A DNA stretch of 56,969 nt from a virus: positions 1 to 56,969 of the IMG/VR virus record IMGVR_UViG_3300048838_000199; one strand, given 5' to 3'. Every line of letters begins with the position of its first letter. The stretch's first letter is position 1. Of this stretch, positions 45,614 to 52,538 are shown piece after piece. Made by a program: the position numbers and the translations under genes. The notes beneath the pieces were generated by a model. The model did not search any database, had not been told where the DNA came from, and saw only the letters and a list, made by a program, of their open reading frames with translations.

Positions 45614-46390
45614 CTACCCTCCAGCAGCTGCAGACGTGGTGCCCTGTTCCTCGATCTTGCGCCGAATCACTTCCATGCCCATGATGTTGCGCGCCTCGGC
45701 CTGCCGATCTGCCGGCAGCGATGCCACGAACTTGTCGCGCTGTTCGCGCCTGGCCTTGGCTGCCTCGGCATGCACTTGCAGCTCTTGCTCGATCTGCTTG
45801 CGCTGCTCCAGGTCCAGCGATGGCTTGGGGGCTGTCGATGCCGGCAGTGCCTTTACTGCGCCATCTATGCGCGCCTCGATCGTGGCCGCCAGCTGCTTCA
45901 GCGTCGTGCCCTCGGGCAGGGGTGACGGTCGTCGTCGCAGGCCGTTGTCATACTCGCAGTCCAGCATGCTGGCCCAGTAGGGCAGGCCCTTGTTGATGGC
46001 GTTGCGCCGGCTGGTCACGCACACCCTGCCATCCTCGCAGACATACACCGGGTCGTTTATCACCCCTGGGGGGTTGCGCTTGTGCTTCAGCGCGCGCATG
46101 GCGTTCACCAGCTCGGCACTCGATGGGAACCACCGCAGTGATCTGCGCACCTCGTGGCCGTCGGCCATCACGTCGCCCAGCTCGATGCCCGCGTCGGCCA
46201 GGTCCATCACGTACAGGCCGACGGTTTCAGGGTCCTGCAAGTCGAACCCGCGCAGCCGCTCGGAAGGCATGGGCAGGCCGGCCTTCATCATCAGCAACAG
46301 CATGGCGTCGACGGCAGCCCACAGTTGTGGGTTCCTTGCATAAACGCCGTCGTACCATTCCTGCTGCACCTTCTCAGGCTTCTGACTCAT
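45614..46390 (-). CDS. Replication-module protein, possibly helicase loader
   Basis: 258 residues. The start ATG overlaps the initiator gene by 17 bases. EVRRSLRWFPSSAELVNAMR resembles the FPP/FPS segment of small helicase loaders, and it stands directly after an initiator as in lambda O-P. A GRVCVTSRRNAINKGLPYW segment and a long C-terminal coiled coil (EQRKQIEQELQVHAEAAKAR) follow. There is no Walker motif. The loader role is inference from order. Confidence 0.5.
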   Translation of the reverse strand: MSQKPEKVQQEWYDGVYARNPQLWAAVDAMLLLMMKAGLPMPSERLRGFDLQDPETVGLYVMDLADAGIELGDVMADGHEVRRSLRWFPSSAELVNAMRALKHKRNPPGVINDPVYVCEDGRVCVTSRRNAINKGLPYWASMLDCEYDNGLRRRPSPLPEGTTLKQLAATIEARIDGAVKALPASTAPKPSLDLEQRKQIEQELQVHAEAAKARREQRDKFVASLPADRQAEARNIMGMEVIRRKIEEQGTTSAAAGG

Positions 46391-47318
46391 TACCAGCTCC
46401 CAGCGCGTGTGCCTGGCCGTTTTGGGCCGCAGCTGCTCGTATCATCTGCTGCCGTTGTTCCATGGTCTGCACCATAGTCTGCACGCCATGCCGCACGCTC
46501 TTACCATTTACAGACGCTGCAGAACCGGGTTCTGGTTTCCATTCGCGCGCCACGTCCTCGATGATGCCCTGCCACTGGCCGCCGGCAGCCCTCTGAACGG
46601 CATGCACGACAGCCGCCAGTGGGTACTTGTCCCACCAACCGCAGTTAGTCACGCGCAGCCCGTAGACGGTGGGCATGCCCTTGCGCTTGTCGGCCTTGCG
46701 CGCCTTCACCCACTCGATCATGGCTTCGCGAAGCTCGGGGCAGCTGGCATACGGTTCGCGCACCTCATAATCGCCATCCTTCACGTGCAGCGTAGGCCAG
46801 TCCTTTGCGAAGTCGGGCACAACAATCGCCGCAGATGCAGCCAGGTCGCCCTCTTGTCTGTCTGATGGATGTTCTGATGTATGTTCTGATGTATTGGGTG
46901 GCGTGGTGCCGCACCCCCCTGCGGCATCAGGCCGCACCCCCCTGCGGTCTGTCGTCGCACCCCCTGCGGCATGGTGCCGCACCCCCTCTGCCGGGGTGTG
47001 GCATGGTGCCGCACCCTGTTCGGTGGGTTGGTCTGGGCCGTCGGCCAGCTGCTTCAGCCGCTGCACGTCCAGCCTGTAGACGCTCGGGAACCCTATGCGC
47101 TCGGCCACCAGAACCAGCACGCGCTGCTCCTCCAGTTTCGCCATGATGCGCTGAACCGTGCGCCTGTCCAGGCAGCAGCGTGTTGCTATGGTGCCCTTCG
47201 CTGGCCGCACGTTGTTGCCTTCGTCGTCGGCACGATCGGCCAAGGCCAGCAGGATCAGCTTCTCGGCTGGGGTGTCGGTGGGAATGTCCCAGACCTGGCT
47301 CATAAGTCTGATGCTCAT
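46374..47318 (-). CDS. Winged-helix replication initiator-like protein
   Basis: 314 residues. N-terminal winged helix: AEKLILLALADRADDEGNN, VRPAKGTIATRCCLDRRTVQ, RIMAKLEEQRVLVLV. A Gly/His/Pro-rich linker (about 100-155) is encoded by a DNA repeat array. The C-terminal domain has AMIEWVKARKADKRKGMPTV, GLRVTNCGWWDKYPLAAVVH. The layout (HTH, iteron-bearing linker, C-terminal domain) is that of lambda O-type initiators, which bind the origin inside their own gene. A 190-nt structured leader precedes it. Confidence 0.65.
   Translation of the reverse strand: MSIRLMSQVWDIPTDTPAEKLILLALADRADDEGNNVRPAKGTIATRCCLDRRTVQRIMAKLEEQRVLVLVAERIGFPSVYRLDVQRLKQLADGPDQPTEQGAAPCHTPAEGVRHHAAGGATTDRRGVRPDAAGGCGTTPPNTSEHTSEHPSDRQEGDLAASAAIVVPDFAKDWPTLHVKDGDYEVREPYASCPELREAMIEWVKARKADKRKGMPTVYGLRVTNCGWWDKYPLAAVVHAVQRAAGGQWQGIIEDVAREWKPEPGSAASVNGKSVRHGVQTMVQTMEQRQQMIRAAAAQNGQAHALGAGNESEA
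46861..47023. other. Candidate replication origin: iteron array with direct-repeat AT-richer side
   Basis: Five related units with core GCCGCACCCCC-TGCGGC at 46908-46925, 46931-46948, 46954-46970, 46976-46994 and 47008-47023. Starts are 23, 23, 22 and 32 bases apart. Because the spacing is not a multiple of three, the peptide is not repeated, so the DNA itself is under selection. Each unit is also a small palindrome (GCCGCA/TGCGGC). Next to it lie two copies of ATGTTCTGATGT (46869-46880, 46881-46892), the least GC-rich part, a possible unwinding element. Confidence 0.6.
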
Positions 47319-47548
47319 GCCAGGGCCTCGGGTTGTTGAAGATGTCGCCGGCCTCGTGCCAGCTGGGTGTGTCGGGTAACTGCCATTTTGTCGTTTTGTC
47401 TTGTGGTCGTTCCAGCCCTCACTGCGCGGACTTGCACGGCCTATGGCAGTTACCCGTCTAAGGTATGGCCAGCAGCCGCGCAGTGAAGTGTTCTCTGGTT
47501 CGTTGGGTTCTATTATAGACGTTTACGCCTGCCACAGCGTGCTGCCCA
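47319..47548. other. 230-bp non-coding region before the initiator gene
   Basis: The longest gap in the genome. It holds the interleaved inverted repeats, a minus-strand promoter (47512-47517), an operator-like CCACAGCGTGCTGC (47532-47545, same 14 bases as site S5) and a second TATAAT (47548-47553) overlapping the RusA-like stop. No credible gene is seen in it. Confidence 0.65.
47373..47486 (-). ncRNA. Interleaved inverted repeats, possible pseudoknotted leader RNA
   Basis: Arm A1 CGGGTAACTGCCAT (47373-47386) pairs with A2 (47443-47456), 14 bp perfect. Arm B1 TCACTGCGCGG (47419-47429) pairs with B2 (47476-47486), 11 bp perfect. The order A1-B1-A2-B2 is interleaved, so both stems together make a pseudoknot. 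A TATAAT at 47512-47517 would start an RNA that contains all arms and runs into the initiator gene at 47318. It may be a leader RNA controlling the initiator or a DNA structure for replication. Confidence 0.55.
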
Positions 47549-47553
47549 TTATA
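47512..47553 (-). promoter_or_regulatory. Initiator promoter region with operator (site S11)
   Basis: Two TATAAT boxes, 47512-47517 and 47548-47553, with GGGCAGCACGCTGTGG between them. The first would give a leader of about 185 nt before the ATG at 47318. Confidence 0.5.
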
Positions 47554-48130
47554 ACCTGAAGGGTTTCACCTCCTGCGCTGGCACGATCTGCACGAACAGC
47601 CTGGCCCTGATGTTGTCAGGCTTGCCAGCTGCGCCGCCGGTGATGGCCACGTGTTCGGCCCTGGTCAGGTACCAGGTGCGCCAGCCCTTGATGCTGCGCA
47701 CGTCGTCGGTGCCATCCTTGGGTTCATCGCCCTTCTTGGCAGGTGGTGGCTTGGGCAGCACGCCGGTGTCGACCAGCACGTCGCCCACGCACTTCTGCAC
47801 GTTGTCCCAGTCGCGCGACTCGATGAAGCCACGGCCACCGAACACCCACAGATACACCACCACCGGGCCATCGAACTGGCCGGCCTGATACTTCTGCAGG
47901 ATGGCCTTGGCGGCCCGTTGTGCCCAGGCCGTGTATTCCTTGGTTGGGAACGTCTGCACCCACAGCCGCAGCTTGCCCTTGCACCTCGGGCACACCTGGC
48001 CAGGCTGCGACGGTGGTGCCGGCTGGCACTGCACGCGCTGCTGGTTCCGATGGTTGCCACTTGGCACCAGGTTGTACTTGTCGCCTTCCTTGCCGGCCAT
48101 CCAGCCGAATAGTTCCACCGCGTCCTTCAC
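47549..48130 (-). CDS. RusA-like Holliday-junction resolvase
   Basis: 193 residues from a GTG at 48130 overlapping the previous stop. The RusA pattern is GPVVVYLWVFGGRGFIESRD then WDNVQKCVGDVLVDTGVLP and DGTDDVRSIKG, giving DxDN-K-D-DD. An unusual N-terminal insert has CPRCKGKLRLWVQTF (zinc knuckle). It should cut recombination or replication junctions before packaging. Confidence 0.7.
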   Translation of the reverse strand: MKDAVELFGWMAGKEGDKYNLVPSGNHRNQQRVQCQPAPPSQPGQVCPRCKGKLRLWVQTFPTKEYTAWAQRAAKAILQKYQAGQFDGPVVVYLWVFGGRGFIESRDWDNVQKCVGDVLVDTGVLPKPPPAKKGDEPKDGTDDVRSIKGWRTWYLTRAEHVAITGGAAGKPDNIRARLFVQIVPAQEVKPFRL

Positions 48131-48555
48131 GATCGTGTTGCCCTCGTGGTAAAGAACCCATCCAGGTCTGGCTCGTTCTGGTGAATCAGCCGCGCATAGT
48201 ACGCCCGGTGGTTGTTGGACAGCTTGAAGGGGAGGCCGTCGGTGTCGGTCGTGGTCAGGCTCTGATACCTCAGAACCTCCCACAGGGCAGCGATGCCATA
48301 CCGCTGCACGCCTCGGCTGCGCAGCTCCCTGGCCATGGCCACCAGCCGCCGGTACACCTGCGGGTTGGCCTCGTGGTAGACGGTGAACCGCTGCTGTAGT
48401 GTCTGCTTGGGCCGTTTCGGTCGCCGCTTGTTGCGCGCCTCGATGCCCTTGCGAATGTGCCGGGTGTGGCTCCGAACGACGACGACAGCAGCCTCTGGAA
48501 TCTGCCCAGGTGCTGGCTGCTGCGCTTCGCCACCGAACAGGCTGCCCTGTGTCAC
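48127..48555 (-). CDS. Conserved phage protein, unknown
   Basis: 142 residues from a GTG at 48555 overlapping the DUF5131 stop. After a basic stretch (ARNKRRPKRPKQTLQQ) come FTVYHEANPQVYRRLVAMAR, GVQRYGIAALWEVLRYQSL and FKLSNNHRAYYARLIHQNEP, DLDGFFTTR. This pattern is frequent in phages of actinobacteria and others; function unknown, DNA binding likely. Confidence 0.7.
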   Translation of the reverse strand: MTQGSLFGGEAQQPAPGQIPEAAVVVVRSHTRHIRKGIEARNKRRPKRPKQTLQQRFTVYHEANPQVYRRLVAMARELRSRGVQRYGIAALWEVLRYQSLTTTDTDGLPFKLSNNHRAYYARLIHQNEPDLDGFFTTRATRS

Positions 48556-49376
48556 GGCACCAGCTCCAGCAGCCGAGTCGCCGGCAGTTCCCTGCAGATT
48601 TCGCCGGCCAGGTCGCCGTCGACCTTCTTGCCCACGAACACCATGCCACCGTTGCCATCGGGCACGTGGTTGCCCCACTGCTTCCACCAGAAGGCTGCGC
48701 CGTAATCTCGGCACGCCTGCCTGATTCGCAAGGCCCACTCGAACTGCATGGGCCGCGCCTGGTCACGGGCACCCGATTCGCCGCCAACAATCGCCCAGTG
48801 AATCTGCCCAGTGGCCAGCCACTTGCCGATGTCCACCAAGTCGCCCACCAGTGGCTCGCAGGACAGGCCACGCACGCGCGCCGGCAGGTCCAGCAGCACG
48901 CTGCACCGCTCATTTAGCCGTGGGTTGTTCTCAGCCGACACCATGGCCCATGCGTTGGCCGGCCAACCGTCAGCCATCCAGTGGCCATACCCGCATTCAT
49001 CCAGCAGACGGGCTGCCAGCTCGGGCCGCTTGGTCAGCAGCAGGAAGTCCAGGCTGGTGCATGATTCCACCAGGGCCAGCATCCTGGCGCGATGGTCGCG
49101 CAGCTCGGGCCGATCTTCCCAGATGTCACCGAACGACATGCAGAACACCCGCCGCCGTTCGCCTGCATCGATGGCCGCCTGGTTCCACTTGGGCACCTGC
49201 TTCCAATACGCCTCTGCGCGCAGCTGCCGGCTGGCCTTGGGGCCAAACACGTCCAGGCCGTACCGCTTGGTGTCGCGCTCTGCATAGCAGAACTTACAGC
49301 CCTCGGACACCTTCGTGCAGCCACTCCAAGGGTTCACGGTGTGATGGCACCAGCTGATGCCTGTTACTTCGCCCAT
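48552..49376 (-). CDS. DUF5131 (phage Gp37/Gp68-like) Fe-S protein
   Basis: 274 residues; ATG overlaps the previous stop (TAATG). TVNPWSGCTKVSEGCKFCYA gives Cys20-x6-Cys27-x2-Cys30, the cysteine triad of this radical-SAM-like family. RRVFCMSFGDIWEDRPELRD, LDFLLLTKRPEL and WAIVGGESGARDQARPM are family blocks. Many phages carry it; the reaction is unknown to me, perhaps a nucleic-acid or nucleotide modification. Confidence 0.85.
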   Translation of the reverse strand: MGEVTGISWCHHTVNPWSGCTKVSEGCKFCYAERDTKRYGLDVFGPKASRQLRAEAYWKQVPKWNQAAIDAGERRRVFCMSFGDIWEDRPELRDHRARMLALVESCTSLDFLLLTKRPELAARLLDECGYGHWMADGWPANAWAMVSAENNPRLNERCSVLLDLPARVRGLSCEPLVGDLVDIGKWLATGQIHWAIVGGESGARDQARPMQFEWALRIRQACRDYGAAFWWKQWGNHVPDGNGGMVFVGKKVDGDLAGEICRELPATRLLELVP

Positions 49377-49864
49377 TACTTTCCACTCCAAGGCAGGGCC
49401 AGGTTGCCAGGGGCTTGCCCCTTCTCGATGGCCTGCATGACCTGGGGTAGTGCAACCTCTGCCAGCGTCTGGCCTTGGCTGCCCACCACGATATCGCCCA
49501 CGAACGCCTGCTCCACAGTCTGGATGCCTTCCTCGATGGCCACCAGCCTGGCCTTAATCAGCGCGCCCAACGCACGCATGCGCCGGGCCATTTCCTGCTT
49601 CACCTTGTCGGCCTGCTGCTCTGCCGTCGCCGGCTTCCAGCTCGTGGCGTTCACCTTCACGCGCGTGAATCGCTCCTCGTTGGGGTCTGGCTTGGGCACG
49701 CTCAGCCGGTAGGCCACGCCGTTCACGACGAAGGCCACCACGAACTGGGCAGTGTCCTGCATGGTCATTTGCTGGGTGACACCGATGCCACCCAGCATGC
49801 CGCCGATCTCGGCCAACGTGCGCTCGATCGGCACCTCGGTGCCTTCTGCATACCGCCTGCTCAT
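49376..49864 (-). CDS. Hypothetical protein
   Basis: 162 residues; ATG overlaps the gp3-like stop (ATGA). VPIERTLAEIGGMLGGIGVT, FVVAFVVNGVAYRLSVPKPD, then long helices (QQADKVKQEMARRMRALGAL, KARLVAIEEGIQ). Seen next to nuclease and gp3-like genes in phages; probably part of the recombination set. Confidence 0.65.
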   Translation of the reverse strand: MSRRYAEGTEVPIERTLAEIGGMLGGIGVTQQMTMQDTAQFVVAFVVNGVAYRLSVPKPDPNEERFTRVKVNATSWKPATAEQQADKVKQEMARRMRALGALIKARLVAIEEGIQTVEQAFVGDIVVGSQGQTLAEVALPQVMQAIEKGQAPGNLALPWSGK

Positions 49865-50754
49865 TCGTCCCCCCAGTCGCCAAGGTTGGGCTGCTGGCCA
49901 GGCTCGTGCGCACTGGTTGCCGGCAGTGCCTGGACGGTCGCCGCCGGCAGTGCCTGCTGCGCGTCGTCCTCGGTCACCATCGTGCCGTCCACCACCTTCA
50001 TCGGTATGCCCAGCTTAAATGCCACTTGCGCCATCTTGTCTGCCCCTTCCAGGGCCTTCATCTTCTCGAAGTGGTCCATGGCCAGCGCGCGCAGTTCGTC
50101 GTTGCTCTGGTCCAGCCGAACGGCCAGCACGGGGTACGTCTTGCCGCCGCCCTTCCTGATGTCGATGGCCAGCCGCGCGCGAATGTGGGCACCCATCTGG
50201 GCCAGGGCCTCGATGCCGTCCATGATGGCCGGCACTTCCTGCGCTGCATAGAAGCTGCCCGTGGTCACTTGCCACAGGCCGACGTCGGGCAGGTTGGGAA
50301 TGCGCACGAACAGCCGGCACGACAGGCTGCAGACGTTGCTGCCCTTCAGTTTGGCCTTGGCCGCCCTCTCGATCGGGTCACGTGGGCAGACGCAGGGGCC
50401 GCCACGTTCCACGCCTTCCACGATCGTGCAGCCGTCACACCGTCGCACGCACTGCTTGCTGCCCTTGCCGCCCACCTGCGCCCACAGCTCGTACTGGGTG
50501 CTGGCTGCTACGTTGCTTATCTCGATCGGCAGTTCGTTCGTCTTGGTGATGATCTGCCACGCCTGGCTGCCACCTGGCCACGGCACCACCTGGCCGCCGA
50601 ATATCTGGGCAGCTCGGTCCAGCGCGCGCTTGTCGTTGCTGGTCAGCCTGAACGTGGCCAGCCGCTTGCCGACGCTGTTGGGGCCGGCAGACTGTTCGCC
50701 CAGCCTGATGATGCCGCACCGCTTCATCTTGGCCTGAATGTCTAGGACTCTCAC
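49861..50754 (-). CDS. phiC31 gp3-like zinc-binding protein
   Basis: 297 residues from a GTG at 50754 (GTGA overlap). It follows the gp3-like pattern closely: MRVLDIQAKMKRCGIIRLGE, DRAAQIFGGQVVPW, VRRCDGCTIVEGVERGGPC, VCPRDPIERAAKAK, NVCSLSCRLFVRIPNLPDVG, LWQVTTGSFYAAQEVP. phiC31 gp3 is a recombination directionality factor, but many relatives sit in recombination operons without an integrase, as here. A single-strand-DNA or recombination accessory role is more likely. Confidence 0.7.
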   Translation of the reverse strand: MRVLDIQAKMKRCGIIRLGEQSAGPNSVGKRLATFRLTSNDKRALDRAAQIFGGQVVPWPGGSQAWQIITKTNELPIEISNVAASTQYELWAQVGGKGSKQCVRRCDGCTIVEGVERGGPCVCPRDPIERAAKAKLKGSNVCSLSCRLFVRIPNLPDVGLWQVTTGSFYAAQEVPAIMDGIEALAQMGAHIRARLAIDIRKGGGKTYPVLAVRLDQSNDELRALAMDHFEKMKALEGADKMAQVAFKLGIPMKVVDGTMVTEDDAQQALPAATVQALPATSAHEPGQQPNLGDWGDE

Positions 50755-51830
50755 TTCGCACCACCTTCCACCAGCTTCAGCGGCAGGCCGGGCTGGTTGG
50801 GGTCCACCTTGCGCACGGGCACGCCCTTCATCGTCTTGGGATGCTCGGGCTGGAACATGGCCTCCCACAGAACACGCGCATACAGGAAGGCCCGCATGGG
50901 TTCGCAGTCGTGTGGGTCGTCGCACTTGCGGATCCTCGGCCAGTGCCGCAGCTTCACGCCATCGGGCTGCACGTACAGGTTGGCCATCCAATCCAGTTCA
51001 ACCATCGGCACCCGCTCTGCCGTGTTGGGCACGCCAATGTGTTCAGCGTAGAAGTAGGCCGCGCCCTGCAGCTCGTGGCTGGGCTGGTCTGACTTGCTGC
51101 CCTTGGCGTCCACCATGCCCACCGGCCCGATGGCGTCCAGCTCGGGGTACCCCTGCAGCTTCAGCACGGTGTCCAGCGTGCCGGCATAGTTGTACGTGTC
51201 GCTCATTACCACGGCCTCGGCCATCAGAACATCAGCCACGTGGCGATCGCACCACAGCAGCAGCTGCCGCACGTACTGGTCGCAGTAGTCGGGTGTCAGG
51301 GTGAACCCCTTGGCCTGAATCAGCCCCTGGGTGTAGTCGGTGACTTCGTTGGAACTGATGCGCAGGCCATACGCCCATTCCTCTAGTGCGCCGTGCAGGA
51401 TGCTGCCACGGTTGGCGCGCTTCCTCATTTCCCTGGGGCCGGCCTTCTTAATCCAGTGCATGCCGAAGTTCTTGGGCCAGCTCGGTGGCTGCAGCTTGTT
51501 CAGTAGCAAGTCGATGGCCGCCACTTCCACGGTTTCGCCGCCGTCCTCGTTGTCGGTGTCCACCCACACGGGCACGGGTGTCTTGGTTCTGGCTGCCTCG
51601 GCCAGGAAGTTCACGTACTCGGCAGTGAACCAGTGTTCAGCGTGCCGCATGCCGCCTGCCATGAACTCGTCCAGCACCGTAGTCACCGATGGGTACATGG
51701 TCACGGCCTCGGGGTTCTCGGCCAGGGTTGGGTGTGGCCATCGGTAAATGCCGGTGGCGTCGTCGCGCAGGTCCGTGCCGTGCTTCCACGTCGGCTGCCC
51801 TTCAGTTTGCTGTGTGTTGGTTGGTTTCAT
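50751..51830 (-). CDS. PD-(D/E)XK exonuclease-like protein
   Basis: 359 residues from the ATG at 51830 (MKPTNTQQTEG). RGSILHGALEEWAYG (His and Glu), VMSDTYNYAGTLDTVLKLQG (Asp), GPVGMVDAKGSKSDQPSHEL (DxK), QGAAYFYAEHIG are RecB/Cas4-type nuclease motifs. Next to the gp3-like gene it probably makes the recombination exonuclease. The ATG is preceded by a CA-rich stretch without a strong ribosome site. Confidence 0.75.
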   Translation of the reverse strand: MKPTNTQQTEGQPTWKHGTDLRDDATGIYRWPHPTLAENPEAVTMYPSVTTVLDEFMAGGMRHAEHWFTAEYVNFLAEAARTKTPVPVWVDTDNEDGGETVEVAAIDLLLNKLQPPSWPKNFGMHWIKKAGPREMRKRANRGSILHGALEEWAYGLRISSNEVTDYTQGLIQAKGFTLTPDYCDQYVRQLLLWCDRHVADVLMAEAVVMSDTYNYAGTLDTVLKLQGYPELDAIGPVGMVDAKGSKSDQPSHELQGAAYFYAEHIGVPNTAERVPMVELDWMANLYVQPDGVKLRHWPRIRKCDDPHDCEPMRAFLYARVLWEAMFQPEHPKTMKGVPVRKVDPNQPGLPLKLVEGGAK

Positions 51831-51852
51831 GGGGTTGTGGTTGGGTTGGTCC

Positions 51853-52107
51853 TTAGTCGTCGCGCCCAAGTGCTTCCAGCTTCGTGGGCTGTTCTTGGTC
51901 CTGCGCGTCGCCTGGCAGTTCACCGTTGGCACTTTGCCACCGTCGCTGCATCGTTTCGTGGAACAGGTTGGGGTACGCCTCGGCCAGCCGTGGGCTGTCG
52001 TCGTCGTCCACCAGAATGGCCGCCATGATGAACACGCGCGCCGGGATGCCCTGGTCTGCCAATGCCTTGGCGTCCAGGTAATGCAGCTGCCGCACGTTCT
52101 CGGGCAT
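51853..52107 (-). CDS. Small hypothetical protein
   Basis: 84 residues; ATG overlaps the previous stop (TGATG). VRQLHYLDAKALADQGIPAR, VFIMAAILVDDDDSPRLAEA, then AYPNLFHETMQRRW. Mixed alpha/beta with an acidic patch. No family recognised. Confidence 0.6.
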   Translation of the reverse strand: MPENVRQLHYLDAKALADQGIPARVFIMAAILVDDDDSPRLAEAYPNLFHETMQRRWQSANGELPGDAQDQEQPTKLEALGRDD

Positions 52108-52382
52108 CAGCTGGCCGCCTCGATCGGCTGCAGCTCCTTGGCCCACTTCACCCACTTGAACAGGGTGCGATCGCTCGGCATGTGCTTGCCCCACTTCTTG
52201 CGCAGCTCTGCAGTGGTCAATGCCTGGCCCGCTTCGTTCTCGCCGCGAACGTCGCCAACGAACTCGTGCCGCTTCTTGATGGGCACGGCAGGCTTGGACC
52301 CCCCGCCGTGCGTGTCGCCTGGCCAAGCCAGATCATAAGTTCTACCGGCATGGGTCGTGCCGGTGATGGGTTTCTGTTCCAT
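52107..52382 (-). CDS. Small HTH-like protein, first gene of the early operon
   Basis: 91 residues from the ATG at 52382, 9 nt after TATAAT. The C-terminal half TTAELRKKWGKHMPSDRTLF, KWVKWAKELQ has helix-turn-helix character with basic residues in the second helix. The N-terminal half is Gly/Pro-rich (GRTYDLAWPGDTHGGGS). It is next to the divergent control region and is a candidate regulator of the RTGCWGCAY sites; this is inference. Confidence 0.6.
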   Translation of the reverse strand: MEQKPITGTTHAGRTYDLAWPGDTHGGGSKPAVPIKKRHEFVGDVRGENEAGQALTTAELRKKWGKHMPSDRTLFKWVKWAKELQPIEAAS

Positions 52383-52450
52383 ACGCACGGCATTATACTG
52401 CATGATGCGCGCCGATGGTGCAGCACGGTGAAGTTTATGGTAGGATTCCA
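52383..52450. promoter_or_regulatory. Divergent control region with operator (site S10)
   Basis: Minus-strand TATAAT at 52392-52397 serves the HTH-like gene. An operator GATGGTGCAGCACGGTG lies at 52414-52430. On the plus strand TAGGAT (52441-52446) is a possible -10 for the gene at 52539. One bound protein could affect both directions. Confidence 0.5.
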
Positions 52451-52538
52451 AAACGGCCAGCGCGCACCGCCTCGATCATCACCACCACCCACGCGCGCAG
52501 GTGGTCACAACCACGCACCCCAGGGGGGCACCTCGTAA

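Noticed and set aside
46908-47023. CRISPR-like array
   Set aside because: Five short imperfect units with 4-13 bp between them inside a coding gene; no constant repeat or spacer length. An iteron array explains it better.
47549-48913. 454-codon frame extending the RusA-like gene
   Set aside because: The N-terminal 260 codons overlap two recognised genes and are Arg/Ala/Trp-rich shadow; the GTG at 48130 overlaps the previous stop.
49861-50754. Recombination directionality factor working with an integrase
   Set aside because: The family resemblance to phiC31 gp3 is good, but no integrase or attachment site is visible, so excision control is not claimed.
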